Assembly (NCBI RefSeq): GCF_018742245.1
Contig: NZ_CP036132.1
Span: 1,793,001 to 1,857,000 of the forward strand
Length of the DNA stretch: 64,000 nt
Direction: 5' to 3'
Source of the DNA: Bacillus mycoides
GTDB taxonomy: Bacteria; Bacillota; Bacilli; Bacillales; Bacillaceae_G
This document shows positions 45,750-54,955 of the stretch, one piece after another. A model generated the notes under the pieces. The model saw nothing but the letters and a program-made list of their open reading frames with translations. It was not told where the DNA came from and ran no database searches. The translations under genes were made by a program, and so were the position numbers. The first letter of the stretch is position 1; every line of letters begins with the position of its first letter.

Positions 45750-46655
45750 TTATTTCACTTCAACTTGCTGCCCTACAGCAAGTGCTTTCGGCTTTATATT
45801 TACAAAACAAATGCTTACGATAATAAATAAAAGTCCGATGAATAAGCTAATTGTAATGGCCTCATGTAAGAAAATAGAGCTTACAATAATAGCGATAAGA
45901 GGGATAAGGAACGTATAAGTCCCCACTTTACTTGCCTCACCAGCTCCTACAAGTGTAAAGTAAGCGAGCCATCCCATTGCAATAACAAAGACTGAGATGA
46001 ATAGTAGTACACTTACAAATGGTATACTCCAAGCGATGTTAGACCAGCTTTCAAATTCTGAACCAAATCCGATTAAGCAAAGTCCGCCAATAATAAGCTG
46101 AAGTGTTACCATCCAAATGGCATTAACGCGGTGTCCAGTTTTCTTAATAAATACTGTGCCGAGTGCCCAGCCGATAGCACAGCCTAAAGCAAGTAGAACA
46201 CCGATAATAGAAATATGTCCAGTTAAACTACTAGAACTAATAACCCCTACACCAATAAATCCAAGAATAAGTCCGAAAATTTTCAAGCCATACATTGCCT
46301 CTTCAAGCCAAATCCATGAGAAAATGCCAAGTAAGACGGGTTGGAGAAATACGATTGCGGAGAATAGTCCGGCGGGCATGTATTGAAGTCCGACAGTTTG
46401 TAATCCGTAAAATAAAATAATATTGAGTAAAGATGAAATAAAGTATAGATGCCAAGTTTCCTTTAAATTTAACTGTCTGTATTTCGGTAATGCGAAAATA
46501 AGTAGGATAAATCCTCCTATTAATGTTCTAATCCCTGCAAAAAGTACGGGTGGTGTGTAATGCAAAGCGAATTTTGATAACGGCCAATTAATTCCCCACA
46601 TAATAACGAGAAAGGTAAGAATTATTGTCGCTTTAGTTCGAGAAAGCTGTGTCAC
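45750..46655 (-). CDS. EamA-family (DMT) metabolite exporter
   Basis: This 301-residue protein has ten membrane helices in two EamA repeats. The opening IILTFLVIMWGINWPLSKFA and the second repeat LLALGCAIGWALGTVFIKKT are typical of drug/metabolite exporters. Substrate unknown. The start is GTG 46655 with GGAGG 7 nt upstream. It is divergent from a LysR gene that probably regulates it. Confidence 0.85.
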   Translation of the reverse strand: MTQLSRTKATIILTFLVIMWGINWPLSKFALHYTPPVLFAGIRTLIGGFILLIFALPKYRQLNLKETWHLYFISSLLNIILFYGLQTVGLQYMPAGLFSAIVFLQPVLLGIFSWIWLEEAMYGLKIFGLILGFIGVGVISSSSLTGHISIIGVLLALGCAIGWALGTVFIKKTGHRVNAIWMVTLQLIIGGLCLIGFGSEFESWSNIAWSIPFVSVLLFISVFVIAMGWLAYFTLVGAGEASKVGTYTFLIPLIAIIVSSIFLHEAITISLFIGLLFIIVSICFVNIKPKALAVGQQVEVK

Positions 46656-46684
46656 TGCAAGACCTCCTTGTTGTTATTCATTTC

Positions 46685-46710
46685 ACTATGATATGATATC
46701 GACTATGATA
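46685..46710. promoter_or_regulatory. ACTATGATA direct repeat, candidate LysR site
   Basis: ACTATGATA occurs at 46685-46693 and 46702-46710, 17 bp apart, in the only DNA between the divergent exporter and lysR genes. Confidence 0.45.
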
Positions 46711-46752
46711 AATAAAATGAATCTTTTTTATAAGGAGTATAAGTGATTAGTT

Positions 46753-47622
46753 ATGACCATTACACAACTGCAAATATTAATAAAAACTGTTGAGTTAGGT
46801 AGTTTTACGAAGGCTGCTAGGGTGTTAAATATGACACAGCCAGCTGTAAGTCATGCGATTTCAAGTATTGAGTCAGAGTTAGGAGTTACCATTCTTATAC
46901 GCGATAAACGAAAAGGGCTAATTGTTACGGATGTTGGAAATAGAATTCTTGTACATATTAGAGAAATCTTAAACGGCGTTGAGAAGATTGAACAAGAAGT
47001 GGCGATGGAGAAAGGGCATGAAGTTGGAACAATTCGAATCGGGAGTTTTCCGAGTGCCTCGGCATATTTTTTACCCAAAATGATTAATATCTTTCGTGAA
47101 AAGTATCCGAATTTAGAATTAGTTCTTTGCGAGGGTACACTTAAAGAAGTAGAAGATTGGCTAGTATCACGAGTAATTGATATCGGAATTGTTATTTTAC
47201 CTAATAAAGATATGGAAATCGTGCCCTTAACGAAGGGGAAAATGGTTGTTGTCTTAAGAGAGGATCACCCTCTTTGTAAGAAAGATTCTATTACAATAGA
47301 TGATTTAGAGAATGAACCAATCATATTATGTAAGGGTGGGTACGAACCACCCATTATCGATATGTTTAAACAAGCGAACGTACCACTTCGGGCCGAATAT
47401 ATAATTTCAACAGTTACAACAGCTTTAAATATGATTCAAGAAGGATTAGGACTCGCAATTTTGGCTGAGTTATCTTTGACGAGTTTACCAAAGAATATAC
47501 AAACGAGAGAATTGGAACCGCAAGTATGGAGAGAAATCGCTTTAGCTGTTCCTTCATTAAAGGATTCTTCACTTGCTGTACAGCTATTTATTGAAGAATT
47601 CCAAGAGTTGTTTGCAGAATAA
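46753..47622 (+). CDS. LysR-family transcriptional regulator
   Basis: This 289-residue regulator has the winged helix LQILIKTVELGSFTKAARVL and NMTQPAVSHAISSIE, with an effector domain from about residue 90 (GTIRIGSFPSASAYFLPKMI). It probably controls the divergent EamA exporter. AAGGAG is about 14 nt before the ATG. A stem (ATGTCTCATATAATGTAATG, then AGACACC) with T residues follows at 47629-47662. Confidence 0.87.
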   Translation: MTITQLQILIKTVELGSFTKAARVLNMTQPAVSHAISSIESELGVTILIRDKRKGLIVTDVGNRILVHIREILNGVEKIEQEVAMEKGHEVGTIRIGSFPSASAYFLPKMINIFREKYPNLELVLCEGTLKEVEDWLVSRVIDIGIVILPNKDMEIVPLTKGKMVVVLREDHPLCKKDSITIDDLENEPIILCKGGYEPPIIDMFKQANVPLRAEYIISTVTTALNMIQEGLGLAILAELSLTSLPKNIQTRELEPQVWREIALAVPSLKDSSLAVQLFIEEFQELFAE

Positions 47623-47689
47623 GAAGGGATGTCTCATATAATGTAATGAGACACCTTTTTTATTTGCTTTAAAAAATCTGTAAAAAAGA

Positions 47690-47727
47690 TTGACTTATCT
47701 TTTTGTTGTAACTATAATAATTACAAC
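47690..47727 (+). promoter_or_regulatory. Rrf2 promoter and operator, site 1
   Basis: -35 TTGACT (47690-47695), 17-bp spacer and -10 TATAAT (47713-47718). The dyad GTTGTAA-N9-TTACAAC (47705-47727) covers the -10, so the encoded Rrf2 protein probably represses itself. Confidence 0.8.
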
Positions 47728-47742
47728 GAGGTGGTGATCACG

Positions 47743-48174
47743 ATGAAAATTAGTAGCCGCTTTTCTATAGCTGTTCATATGTTATCTATTTTAAAAAACA
47801 ATCCATCTTCACTTTGCACTTCAGACTATATGGCCGAAAGTGTAAATACAAATCCGGTAGTAATTCGTAAAATAATGTCTTACTTGAAACAAGCTGGATT
47901 TGTTTACGTAAATCGTGGGCCAGGTGGTGCGGGATTATTAAAGGATTTACATGAAATCACATTGTTAGATGTGTATCATGCAGTGAATGTAGTAGAAGAA
48001 GACAAACTATTTAACATTCATGAACAACCAAATCCAGATTGTCCAATTGGAGCAAATATTCAAGCTGTGTTAGAAGTTATTTTAATTCAAGCTCAATCTG
48101 CGATGGAAGAAGTTTTGAGAAATATTACGATGGGGCAGTTATTTGAATCTTTGCAAGAGAAAATGAATGTGTAA
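47743..48174 (+). CDS. Rrf2-family transcriptional regulator
   Basis: This 143-residue winged-helix regulator shows the Rrf2 pattern SSRFSIAVHMLSILKNNPSS and NPVVIRKIMSYLKQAGFVYV with the wing RGPGGAGLLKD. It has only two cysteines (LCTSD, PDCPIG), too few for the three-Cys Fe-S cluster of IscR/NsrR, so a YwnA/Hyp-like thiol sensor is more likely. The ATG at 47743 follows GAGGTGG. Its operator motif recurs before the DsbA-like gene downstream. Confidence 0.88.
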   Translation: MKISSRFSIAVHMLSILKNNPSSLCTSDYMAESVNTNPVVIRKIMSYLKQAGFVYVNRGPGGAGLLKDLHEITLLDVYHAVNVVEEDKLFNIHEQPNPDCPIGANIQAVLEVILIQAQSAMEEVLRNITMGQLFESLQEKMNV

Positions 48175-48200
48175 AATAATATCTATATTTTTTTGTTATT

Positions 48201-48223
48201 AATGTAACTATTTTGATTACAAC
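48201..48223 (+). promoter_or_regulatory. Rrf2 operator, site 2
   Basis: TGTAACTAT (48203-48211) and TTACAAC (48217-48223) repeat the site at 47705-47727 with 18 of 23 positions the same. It lies just upstream of the DsbA-like gene. Confidence 0.75.
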
Positions 48224-48245
48224 TATAAAGGTAAGGTGTAAAAGT

Positions 48246-48896
48246 ATGACTGTAAAAATGAAAGTATACTCAGATTTTATATGTCCGTTTTGTTTTTTAG
48301 CAAAAGGCCCATTAGATGAAGTAGCGAAAGAGAAAGATGTGGAAATCGAATGGATGCCATTTGAATTGCGTCCAAGTCCATATTCTAAAATAGATCCTTG
48401 GAACGAACCGGATAAGTTAGGTTCATGGGATGCTTTCATTCTTCCTACTGCAAAAAAATTAGGAATTGAAATGCGCTTACCACGTGTTTCACCGCATCCA
48501 TACACACATTTAGCTTTCGAAGGATGTCAATTTGCGAAAGAACATGGACTTGGAAATGAGTATCATCACAGAGTATTTACAGCGTTTTTCCAAGAAGAAC
48601 AAAACATTGAGGATATTGATGTTTTAACAAAACTGGCGGTAGAAGTAGGACTTCCTGAAGCTGAATTTAAAGATGCTTTAGTAACTCGTAAATATAAAGA
48701 AAAGCATCAAGAAGCAATTCAGCATGCATATGATGAAGCGAATATTATGGCGGTACCAACTGTCATGATTGGTGATGAAGTCATTCAAGGGCTTGCTAGT
48801 AAAGAAACGTTACAAAGAGTAATTGATAAGGAAATTGAAAAAGATAAAACAAACTCATTTGAGGGAATGAAATGTAATACGGATGGATATTGTTAA
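48246..48896 (+). CDS. DsbA/FrnE-family thioredoxin-fold oxidoreductase
   Basis: This 216-residue cytosolic protein has the active motif CPFC in YSDFICPFCFLAKGP, an inserted helical domain and the cis-Pro region NIMAVPTVMIGDEVIQGL of the FrnE/2-hydroxychromene isomerase group. A C-terminal CNTDGYC pair offers an extra thiol site. FrnE proteins act as disulfide isomerases in oxidative stress. AAGGTG precedes the ATG at 48246. It is controlled, by operator similarity, by the upstream Rrf2 regulator. Confidence 0.87.
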   Translation: MTVKMKVYSDFICPFCFLAKGPLDEVAKEKDVEIEWMPFELRPSPYSKIDPWNEPDKLGSWDAFILPTAKKLGIEMRLPRVSPHPYTHLAFEGCQFAKEHGLGNEYHHRVFTAFFQEEQNIEDIDVLTKLAVEVGLPEAEFKDALVTRKYKEKHQEAIQHAYDEANIMAVPTVMIGDEVIQGLASKETLQRVIDKEIEKDKTNSFEGMKCNTDGYC

Positions 48897-48964
48897 TTCG
48901 TCTTGCATGAAAGAATCATATTGATTTGTTTAAATAAAAAAAACATACATTTGGAGGAATTACT

Positions 48965-49567
48965 ATGTCAGCAACTACAACAAACTTAAAAGAAGCAATT
49001 GTGAACCGTCGTTCAATTCGTAAAGTAACAAAGAGCGATGCAATTACGAAAGAAAGAATTGAAGAAGTTTTAAAAACAGCTTTACATGCACCGACTTCTT
49101 TCAATATGCAAAGTGGCCGTATGGTTGTATTAATGGATGGAGAGCATGAAAAGTTTTGGGATATCGTAAAAGAAACACTTAGATCACGCGTGCCAGCAGA
49201 AAACTTTGAAGCGACTGTAGAAAGACTAAAAGGCTTCCATGCAGGTGTAGGAACAGTACTATTCTTTGAAGATCAAGCAACGGTAGAAAAAATGCAAGAA
49301 AATGCACCATTATATAAAGATCAGTTCCCATTCTGGTCTCATCAAGGAAATGCAATGTTACAACATACTGTATGGATGCTATTATCTGCTGAAGGAATTG
49401 GAGCGTCATTACAACATTACAATCCAATCGTAGATGCTGAAGTGAAAGCAACTTGGAACATACCAGCAGAGTGGAGCTTAGTAGGACAAATGCCATTTGG
49501 TGAGCCAAATGAACAACCAGGGGAAAGAACATTCTTACCTACTGAAGATGTAGTGAAATTTTATTAA
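48965..49567 (+). CDS. Nitroreductase-family flavoprotein
   Basis: This 200-residue FMN enzyme of the oxidoreductase-like nitroreductase family has AIVNRRSIRKVTKSDA (FMN phosphate), LHAPTSFNMQSGRMVV and GIGASLQHYNPIVDAEV. It probably reduces quinones or nitro compounds with NAD(P)H. GGAGG lies 7 nt before the ATG. It follows the DsbA-like gene by 68 nt and fits the same redox-stress group. Confidence 0.88.
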   Translation: MSATTTNLKEAIVNRRSIRKVTKSDAITKERIEEVLKTALHAPTSFNMQSGRMVVLMDGEHEKFWDIVKETLRSRVPAENFEATVERLKGFHAGVGTVLFFEDQATVEKMQENAPLYKDQFPFWSHQGNAMLQHTVWMLLSAEGIGASLQHYNPIVDAEVKATWNIPAEWSLVGQMPFGEPNEQPGERTFLPTEDVVKFY

Positions 49568-49609
49568 GAAATACAATTCAAGATCAAAATTAAAAAAAGT
49601 TAGATAAAT

Positions 49610-49646
49610 TAAAGGACAGTATATATACTATGTACTGTCCTTTCTT
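49610..49646 (+). terminator. Terminator after nitroreductase
   Basis: AAAGGACAGTATATA and TATGTACTGTCCTTTCTT form a stem-loop with a T-rich tail. Confidence 0.8.
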
Positions 49647-49758
49647 ATTTAATATTCACACCCAATCGTGGAAGATCTTATTTAAGATAAGCATCCTTTT
49701 AGCTTAATAATAAAAGGATTACTGCGAGAACAATTTCTTTAATATTGATGACGTATAA

Positions 49759-50194
49759 TTAAAAATCTATTATGTTTATTTTTTTGAAATGACAGTAAAC
49801 ATTCCCGTCATGTTTGGTGAGTAATCTTTAAAATCATATTTTTCATAGAAAGATTCTTTACCTTGTGATGCAAACAAACCGACAAACGCCTTATCAGGGC
49901 ATTCTGATTTAAGTATTCAACCAAGATATGCATTATTTTTTTCCAAATACCATTTTTCTGATAATCTGGATGAACCACTATATCTTGAATATAGAAATAG
50001 ATAGCCCCATCACCAACAATTCTCCCCATGCCCACAATTTGTTCATTATCCTTGACTGTGATGCAGTGGATAGAATTCTTTAGTGATGTTTCCACCACTT
50101 CAAAATTCATATAATTAGTCCATCCAACAGACTCGCACAAATATTTGTACTCTTCCAATGTTGGAATGTTATTTTTAAACTCATATTTCTTCAA
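49759..50194 (-). pseudogene. GNAT N-acetyltransferase, frameshifted
   Basis: The 5' part codes a GNAT enzyme (GMGRIVGDGAIYFYIQDIVV, HPDYQKNGIWKKIMHILVEY). The rest of the fold, KAFVGLFASQGKESFYEKYD and NMTGMFTVISKK, lies in another frame ending at 49759-49761. The frames join if one base is added at GGG 49897-49899. The acetyl-CoA loop also has Trp where a Gly is usual (NGIW), so two changes argue for decay; without repair the product ends at 49808. Confidence 0.8.
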
Positions 50195-50373
50195 AATGTA
50201 TCCTCCAAGTCCTTAATTTCAACAAATAAATAAATTCGACATTTTTTTATCTATTCCTCTTATGCAACTAAACGCCCTTTAGCTATTTAATTTAGTACAG
50301 CTTATTTGTGTTAATTTATAAGAGTTTAGGGAAGAAATATAAGAAATGATCTGGTGAAAAAGGAAGTGGAAAT

Positions 50374-50508
50374 ATGAGTGATGAGAAAAAATATACAGTG
50401 GTAGGTACTGATGTCGAGGAAGTAAAGCGTTTAAACAAAAATTCAGGTTTAACGTATAACCAAGTGAAGGAATTGTTAGCGAAGCAAATGCAAAAAAGAA
50501 ATGATTAG
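50374..50508 (+). CDS. Small 44-aa hypothetical protein
   Basis: This encodes MSDEKKYTVVGTDVEEVKRL followed by NKNSGLTYNQVKELLAKQMQ and a basic end. AAGGAAGTGG is 5-8 nt before the ATG. The predicted fold is a short strand and two helices, LNKNSGLTYNQVKELLAK resembling a compact helix-turn-helix. I know no function. A hairpin AGAGAGTTAAGTAA/TTAACTCTCTTTTTT-like at 50545-50578 may end it. Confidence 0.68.
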   Translation: MSDEKKYTVVGTDVEEVKRLNKNSGLTYNQVKELLAKQMQKRND

Positions 50509-50544
50509 ATTGAAATAATTAAGCTTTTCATTTAGCATTTTTCT

Positions 50545-50580
50545 AGAGAGAGTTAAGTAATAGATAACTCTCTTTTTTCA
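50545..50580 (+). terminator. Terminator after 44-aa gene
   Basis: AGAGAGTTA-agtaataga-TAACTCTCTTTTTT is a stem-loop with a T tract. From it to 50794 I see only AT-rich promoter DNA. Confidence 0.8.
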
Positions 50581-50794
50581 ATATGAAAAATCTACTAAGG
50601 AGCAACAGTCTAAAAATAGACGTTCTCCTAAAATATAGAGTTGAAAAATAGTTTTTAGAAAAGTATTAGATGAAAAATCCGACATTAGAAAAGAAAAAAG
50701 GATTCTTCCTAATTAGTAAGAAAGATTGTCTATAGAAGTTCATAAAATGTAATATATTCAATTTCCATCCATTGAAGGGGGAGGTTAATTTTTA

Positions 50795-51814
50795 ATGAAT
50801 GAAGTGAAAAATTTCTTTCGAAGTAGAGGGTTTCAACGGTTTCTCGTTTTAATAATATTAGTGCTTGTATTGTATGGATTAAAAAGTATGATTAATTTAA
50901 TATTAATTACGTTTATTCTCACGTTTTTGATGGATCGATTTCAAAAGTTTATTTCAAAAAAATTGAAAGTAAATAGGAAAGTGGTTATTGCTGGTTTATA
51001 TATTGTATTAGTGACGTTTATTATAACTACACTATATAAATATTTGCCTGTACTAACGATACAAATTTCACAATTAATTTATCAATTTAAATTGTTTTTT
51101 CAGAACCCACCTGATAACGAAATAATTAAATATGCACTTTCGACAATTAATGGAATGGAAGTATCGAAATATATCGAACAAGGTGTAGATGTCATATATC
51201 AATCGATAGCAAACATAGGAAAGGTCAGTTTACAAATACTACTTTCTCTTATTTTAAGCTTATTTTTCTTATTAGAAAAAGAACGTATTATAGCATTTAC
51301 TTCGAAATTTAAAGATAGTAAGCTGAAAATTTTTTATGAGGAGATTGCATATTTCGGTGAAAGATTTGCAAGATCGTTCGGAAAAGTAATTGAAGCACAG
51401 TTTTTAATTGCGGTTGTCAATTGTGTGCTCACTGTAATTGCACTTGTCATTTTAGGATTTCCGCAGCTTCTTGTATTGGCTGTCATGGTCTTTCTACTCG
51501 GTTTGATTCCAGTTGCTGGTGTTATCATTTCATTGTTTCCACTTTGTATCATTGCCTATAACGTCGGCGGGGTTATGTATGTTGTTTACATACTAGTGTT
51601 CATTACAGTAATCCACGCTCTTGAAAGTTATTTATTAAATCCAAAATTTATGTCTGCAAAAACGAATTTACCTGTTTTTTATACATTTATGATTCTTATT
51701 TTCTCCGAACATTTCCTTGGAATATGGGGGCTTATTATTGGGATTCCAATCTTTATCTTTTTATTAGATGTACTTGATGTAAATAATGATGAACCGATTA
51801 ATGATACTAAGTGA
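50795..51814 (+). CDS. AI-2E family transporter
   Basis: This 339-residue membrane protein of the AI-2E/PerM family has seven or eight helices, with the central LILSLFFLLEKERIIAFTSK and the typical LLGLIPVAGVIISLFPLCII and YLLNPKFMSAKTNLPVFYTF. Members have been linked to autoinducer-2 export, Na+/H+ exchange or lipid transport; the substrate here cannot be told. GGGGGAGG lies 10 nt before the ATG. A terminator follows at 51820. Confidence 0.87.
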   Translation: MNEVKNFFRSRGFQRFLVLIILVLVLYGLKSMINLILITFILTFLMDRFQKFISKKLKVNRKVVIAGLYIVLVTFIITTLYKYLPVLTIQISQLIYQFKLFFQNPPDNEIIKYALSTINGMEVSKYIEQGVDVIYQSIANIGKVSLQILLSLILSLFFLLEKERIIAFTSKFKDSKLKIFYEEIAYFGERFARSFGKVIEAQFLIAVVNCVLTVIALVILGFPQLLVLAVMVFLLGLIPVAGVIISLFPLCIIAYNVGGVMYVVYILVFITVIHALESYLLNPKFMSAKTNLPVFYTFMILIFSEHFLGIWGLIIGIPIFIFLLDVLDVNNDEPINDTK

Positions 51815-51818
51815 TAGA

Positions 51819-51862
51819 AAATGACCGATGTTTTCTCTTGATGAAAACATCGGTCATTTGTT
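51819..51862. terminator. Bidirectional terminator AI-2E / YesK
   Basis: AAATGACCGATGTTTTC and GAAAACATCGGTCATTT form a perfect 17-bp stem between convergent genes. Confidence 0.9.
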
Positions 51863-52145
51863 ATTTTTTCTTTGGAGGAGGTAGTTTAACGAAGGTATTT
51901 GCAATTAAAGCTATAATAACAGCAGCAAAAATAAAGACTGCGATTACACCAACTCCCATACCTGCCCATCCTCCTATAAGGAAGATACTTATCGGTATTG
52001 CTAACAAGCTTAAAATAAGCAGAATCAATCCGAGATTCTTATCATATTTTTTAGTTGGAAATAGCGTTCTGATGATTAAGAAGAGAAAAAGTATTAAGGA
52101 TGCTACAGCTAGCAAGAGGATTACAATCGTCCAAGAATCATTCAT
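51861..52145 (-). CDS. YesK-like small membrane protein
   Basis: This 94-residue protein has three membrane helices (WTIVILLLAVASLILFLFLI; LGLILLILSLLAIPISIFLI; MGVGVIAVFIFAAVIIALIA) and a Pro/Lys tail. It resembles B. subtilis YesK, of unknown function. AAGGAG is 7 nt before the ATG. Confidence 0.7.
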   Translation of the reverse strand: MNDSWTIVILLLAVASLILFLFLIIRTLFPTKKYDKNLGLILLILSLLAIPISIFLIGGWAGMGVGVIAVFIFAAVIIALIANTFVKLPPPKKK

Positions 52146-52206
52146 GAAATCACTCCTTTTTATAGATAATATTACCGTTTAAATTGAGGGGGAACTATAA
52201 AAATAT

Positions 52207-52244
52207 AAAAAAGCAATCCAATATAAATCGGATTGCTTTTTTGA
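52207..52244. terminator. Terminator, ldh 3' side
   Basis: AAAAAGCAATCCAATATA and AATCGGATTGCTTTTTT form a stem-loop 14 nt beyond the ldh stop. Confidence 0.85.
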
Positions 52245-52257
52245 TTGAAAAATATGA

Positions 52258-53277
<1,020 letters not shown>

Positions 53278-53298
53278 TTATTACATTTTATAAAAGAT

Positions 53299-53338
53299 AT
53301 TCAAGTGATTGAAAATGTATCCACTCAATTACTTGAAT
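53299..53338. repeat. 14-bp inverted repeat between ldh and amine oxidase
   Basis: ATTCAAGTGATTGA (53299-53312) and TCAATTACTTGAAT (53325-53338) pair with one mismatch across a 12-nt centre, midway between two divergent starts. No T tract follows. It may be a shared operator. Confidence 0.6.
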
Positions 53339-53402
53339 GAAACATAGGAATCCTGTTAAACGAATATAATTCAGTAAAATCCTTCGTAAAAGGGGAATTG
53401 GC

Positions 53403-54851
53403 ATGGGGAATCCATTATCGATGGAACAAATGCTTCAAATTGTTCATGAAGGGCTTGCCAAAACGAATAACCCCAAACGGATTACAGTTGCCGGTGCAGG
53501 GATATCTGGATTAGTTGCAGCATCTTTATTAAAAGAGGCTGGGCATGAGGTAACGATTATAGAAGCAAATAACAGAATAGGTGGCAGGGTGTATACGATT
53601 CGTGAACCATTTAGTGCAGGATTATATTTTAACGCAGGTCCTATGCGTATTCCAGATACTCATGATTTAACTTTAGCCTACATTCGTAAATTTAAACTAC
53701 CGTTAAACCTTTTTATTAATAAAACTTCTTCAGATATAATTTATACGAATAACAAAAGAACGAGATTGGATGTGTTTGAAAAGGATCCAAGTGTACTTGG
53801 ATATCCAGTTTTAGATAAAGAAAGAGGGAAAACGGCAGAAGGGTTAATGTTAGAGGTATTGGAACCGATACTTAATTATATTAAGAAAGATCCTGATAAA
53901 AACTGGATTATTGTTGAAAAAAAGTATAAAACATATTCGCTCGCTTCATTTTTAACTGAGTATTATTCAGATGGAGCAATAGATATGATCGGAGTACTTC
54001 TTGATATGGAAGCATACATGGGAATGTCATTAATTGAAGTATTACGCGAAATGATCTTTTTCACTTCAACGACGAAATATTATGAGATAACGGGCGGGAT
54101 GGATAAATTACCAAATTCATTTTTACCAGAACTAAAGGATAATATTTTTATGTCGTATAAAGTAGACAAAATTATACAGGAAGATAATAAAGTAATGCTG
54201 CAAGTAACCCATGAACAAACGTTAAATTCATTTATAGTAACTGGTGACATCGCTATTGTCACAATTCCATTTTCAGCTTTGCGATTTGTAGAAGTCCAGC
54301 CATATCATTTATTCTCTTATCATAAAAGGCGGGCAATTCGTGAATTAAATTATATTGCTTCAACTAAAATTGCGATAGAGTTTAAAAGTAGGTTTTGGGA
54401 AAGAGCAGGACAATATGGTGGTAAGTCCATTACAGATTTACCTATCCGCTTTACATATTATCCGAGCTACGGCATTCATGCATCAGGATCAGCGATTATT
54501 TTAGCCAGTTATACCTGGGCAGATGAGGCATTAACATGGGATAGTCTCTCGCATAGAGAACGTATTCGTTATGCGTTGAAAAATTTAGCGCAAATATATG
54601 GAAACGTGGTTTATAGTGAGTATGTTGCAGGAGAATCTTTTAGCTGGAGTCAAAATCCGTATTCTTGCGGAGCATTTACAGCTTTTGAACCAGGGCAAGA
54701 GCTTGAAGTATTTCCATATATTACGCCGCCAGCTGGCAGGGTGCACTTTGCAGGAGAACATACGACGTTAACACATGGATGGATGCAAGGAGCGATTGAG
54801 TCTGGAATTAGAGTTGCTCATGAAGTGAATGAAAATGAAACGATAATATAG
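53403..54851 (+). CDS. Flavin monoamine / L-amino-acid oxidase
   Basis: This 482-residue FAD oxidase has the dinucleotide motif VAGAGISGLVAASLLKEAGH, the GG doublet NNRIGGRVYT and the C-terminal FAD block GRVHFAGEHTTLTHGWMQGA. It lacks a signal peptide, so it is cytosolic. The closest character is the L-amino-acid/monoamine oxidase group, which releases ammonia, H2O2 and an oxo product; the substrate is not determinable. AAGGGG lies 9 nt before the ATG. The Zur-controlled gene downstream has its own promoter starting 9 nt after this stop. Confidence 0.87.
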   Translation: MGNPLSMEQMLQIVHEGLAKTNNPKRITVAGAGISGLVAASLLKEAGHEVTIIEANNRIGGRVYTIREPFSAGLYFNAGPMRIPDTHDLTLAYIRKFKLPLNLFINKTSSDIIYTNNKRTRLDVFEKDPSVLGYPVLDKERGKTAEGLMLEVLEPILNYIKKDPDKNWIIVEKKYKTYSLASFLTEYYSDGAIDMIGVLLDMEAYMGMSLIEVLREMIFFTSTTKYYEITGGMDKLPNSFLPELKDNIFMSYKVDKIIQEDNKVMLQVTHEQTLNSFIVTGDIAIVTIPFSALRFVEVQPYHLFSYHKRRAIRELNYIASTKIAIEFKSRFWERAGQYGGKSITDLPIRFTYYPSYGIHASGSAIILASYTWADEALTWDSLSHRERIRYALKNLAQIYGNVVYSEYVAGESFSWSQNPYSCGAFTAFEPGQELEVFPYITPPAGRVHFAGEHTTLTHGWMQGAIESGIRVAHEVNENETII

Positions 54852-54859
54852 CAGTTTTG

Positions 54860-54918
54860 TTTACAAATAGTTTTTCTTTTAATAAAATGATAAATATAAA
54901 TCGTAATTATTACGCTTT
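54860..54918 (+). promoter_or_regulatory. Zur box and promoter of COG0523 GTPase
   Basis: -35 TTTACA (54860-54865), 17-bp spacer and -10 TAAAAT (54883-54888). Just downstream AATCGTAATTATTACGCTT (within 54898-54918) matches the Zur operator AAATCGTAATNATTACG-ATTT with one mismatch. Zn-loaded Zur at the start point should block transcription. Confidence 0.88.
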
Positions 54919-54955
54919 GAATACGTTTAGAATAAAGAAATGGATGGTCGATCGA

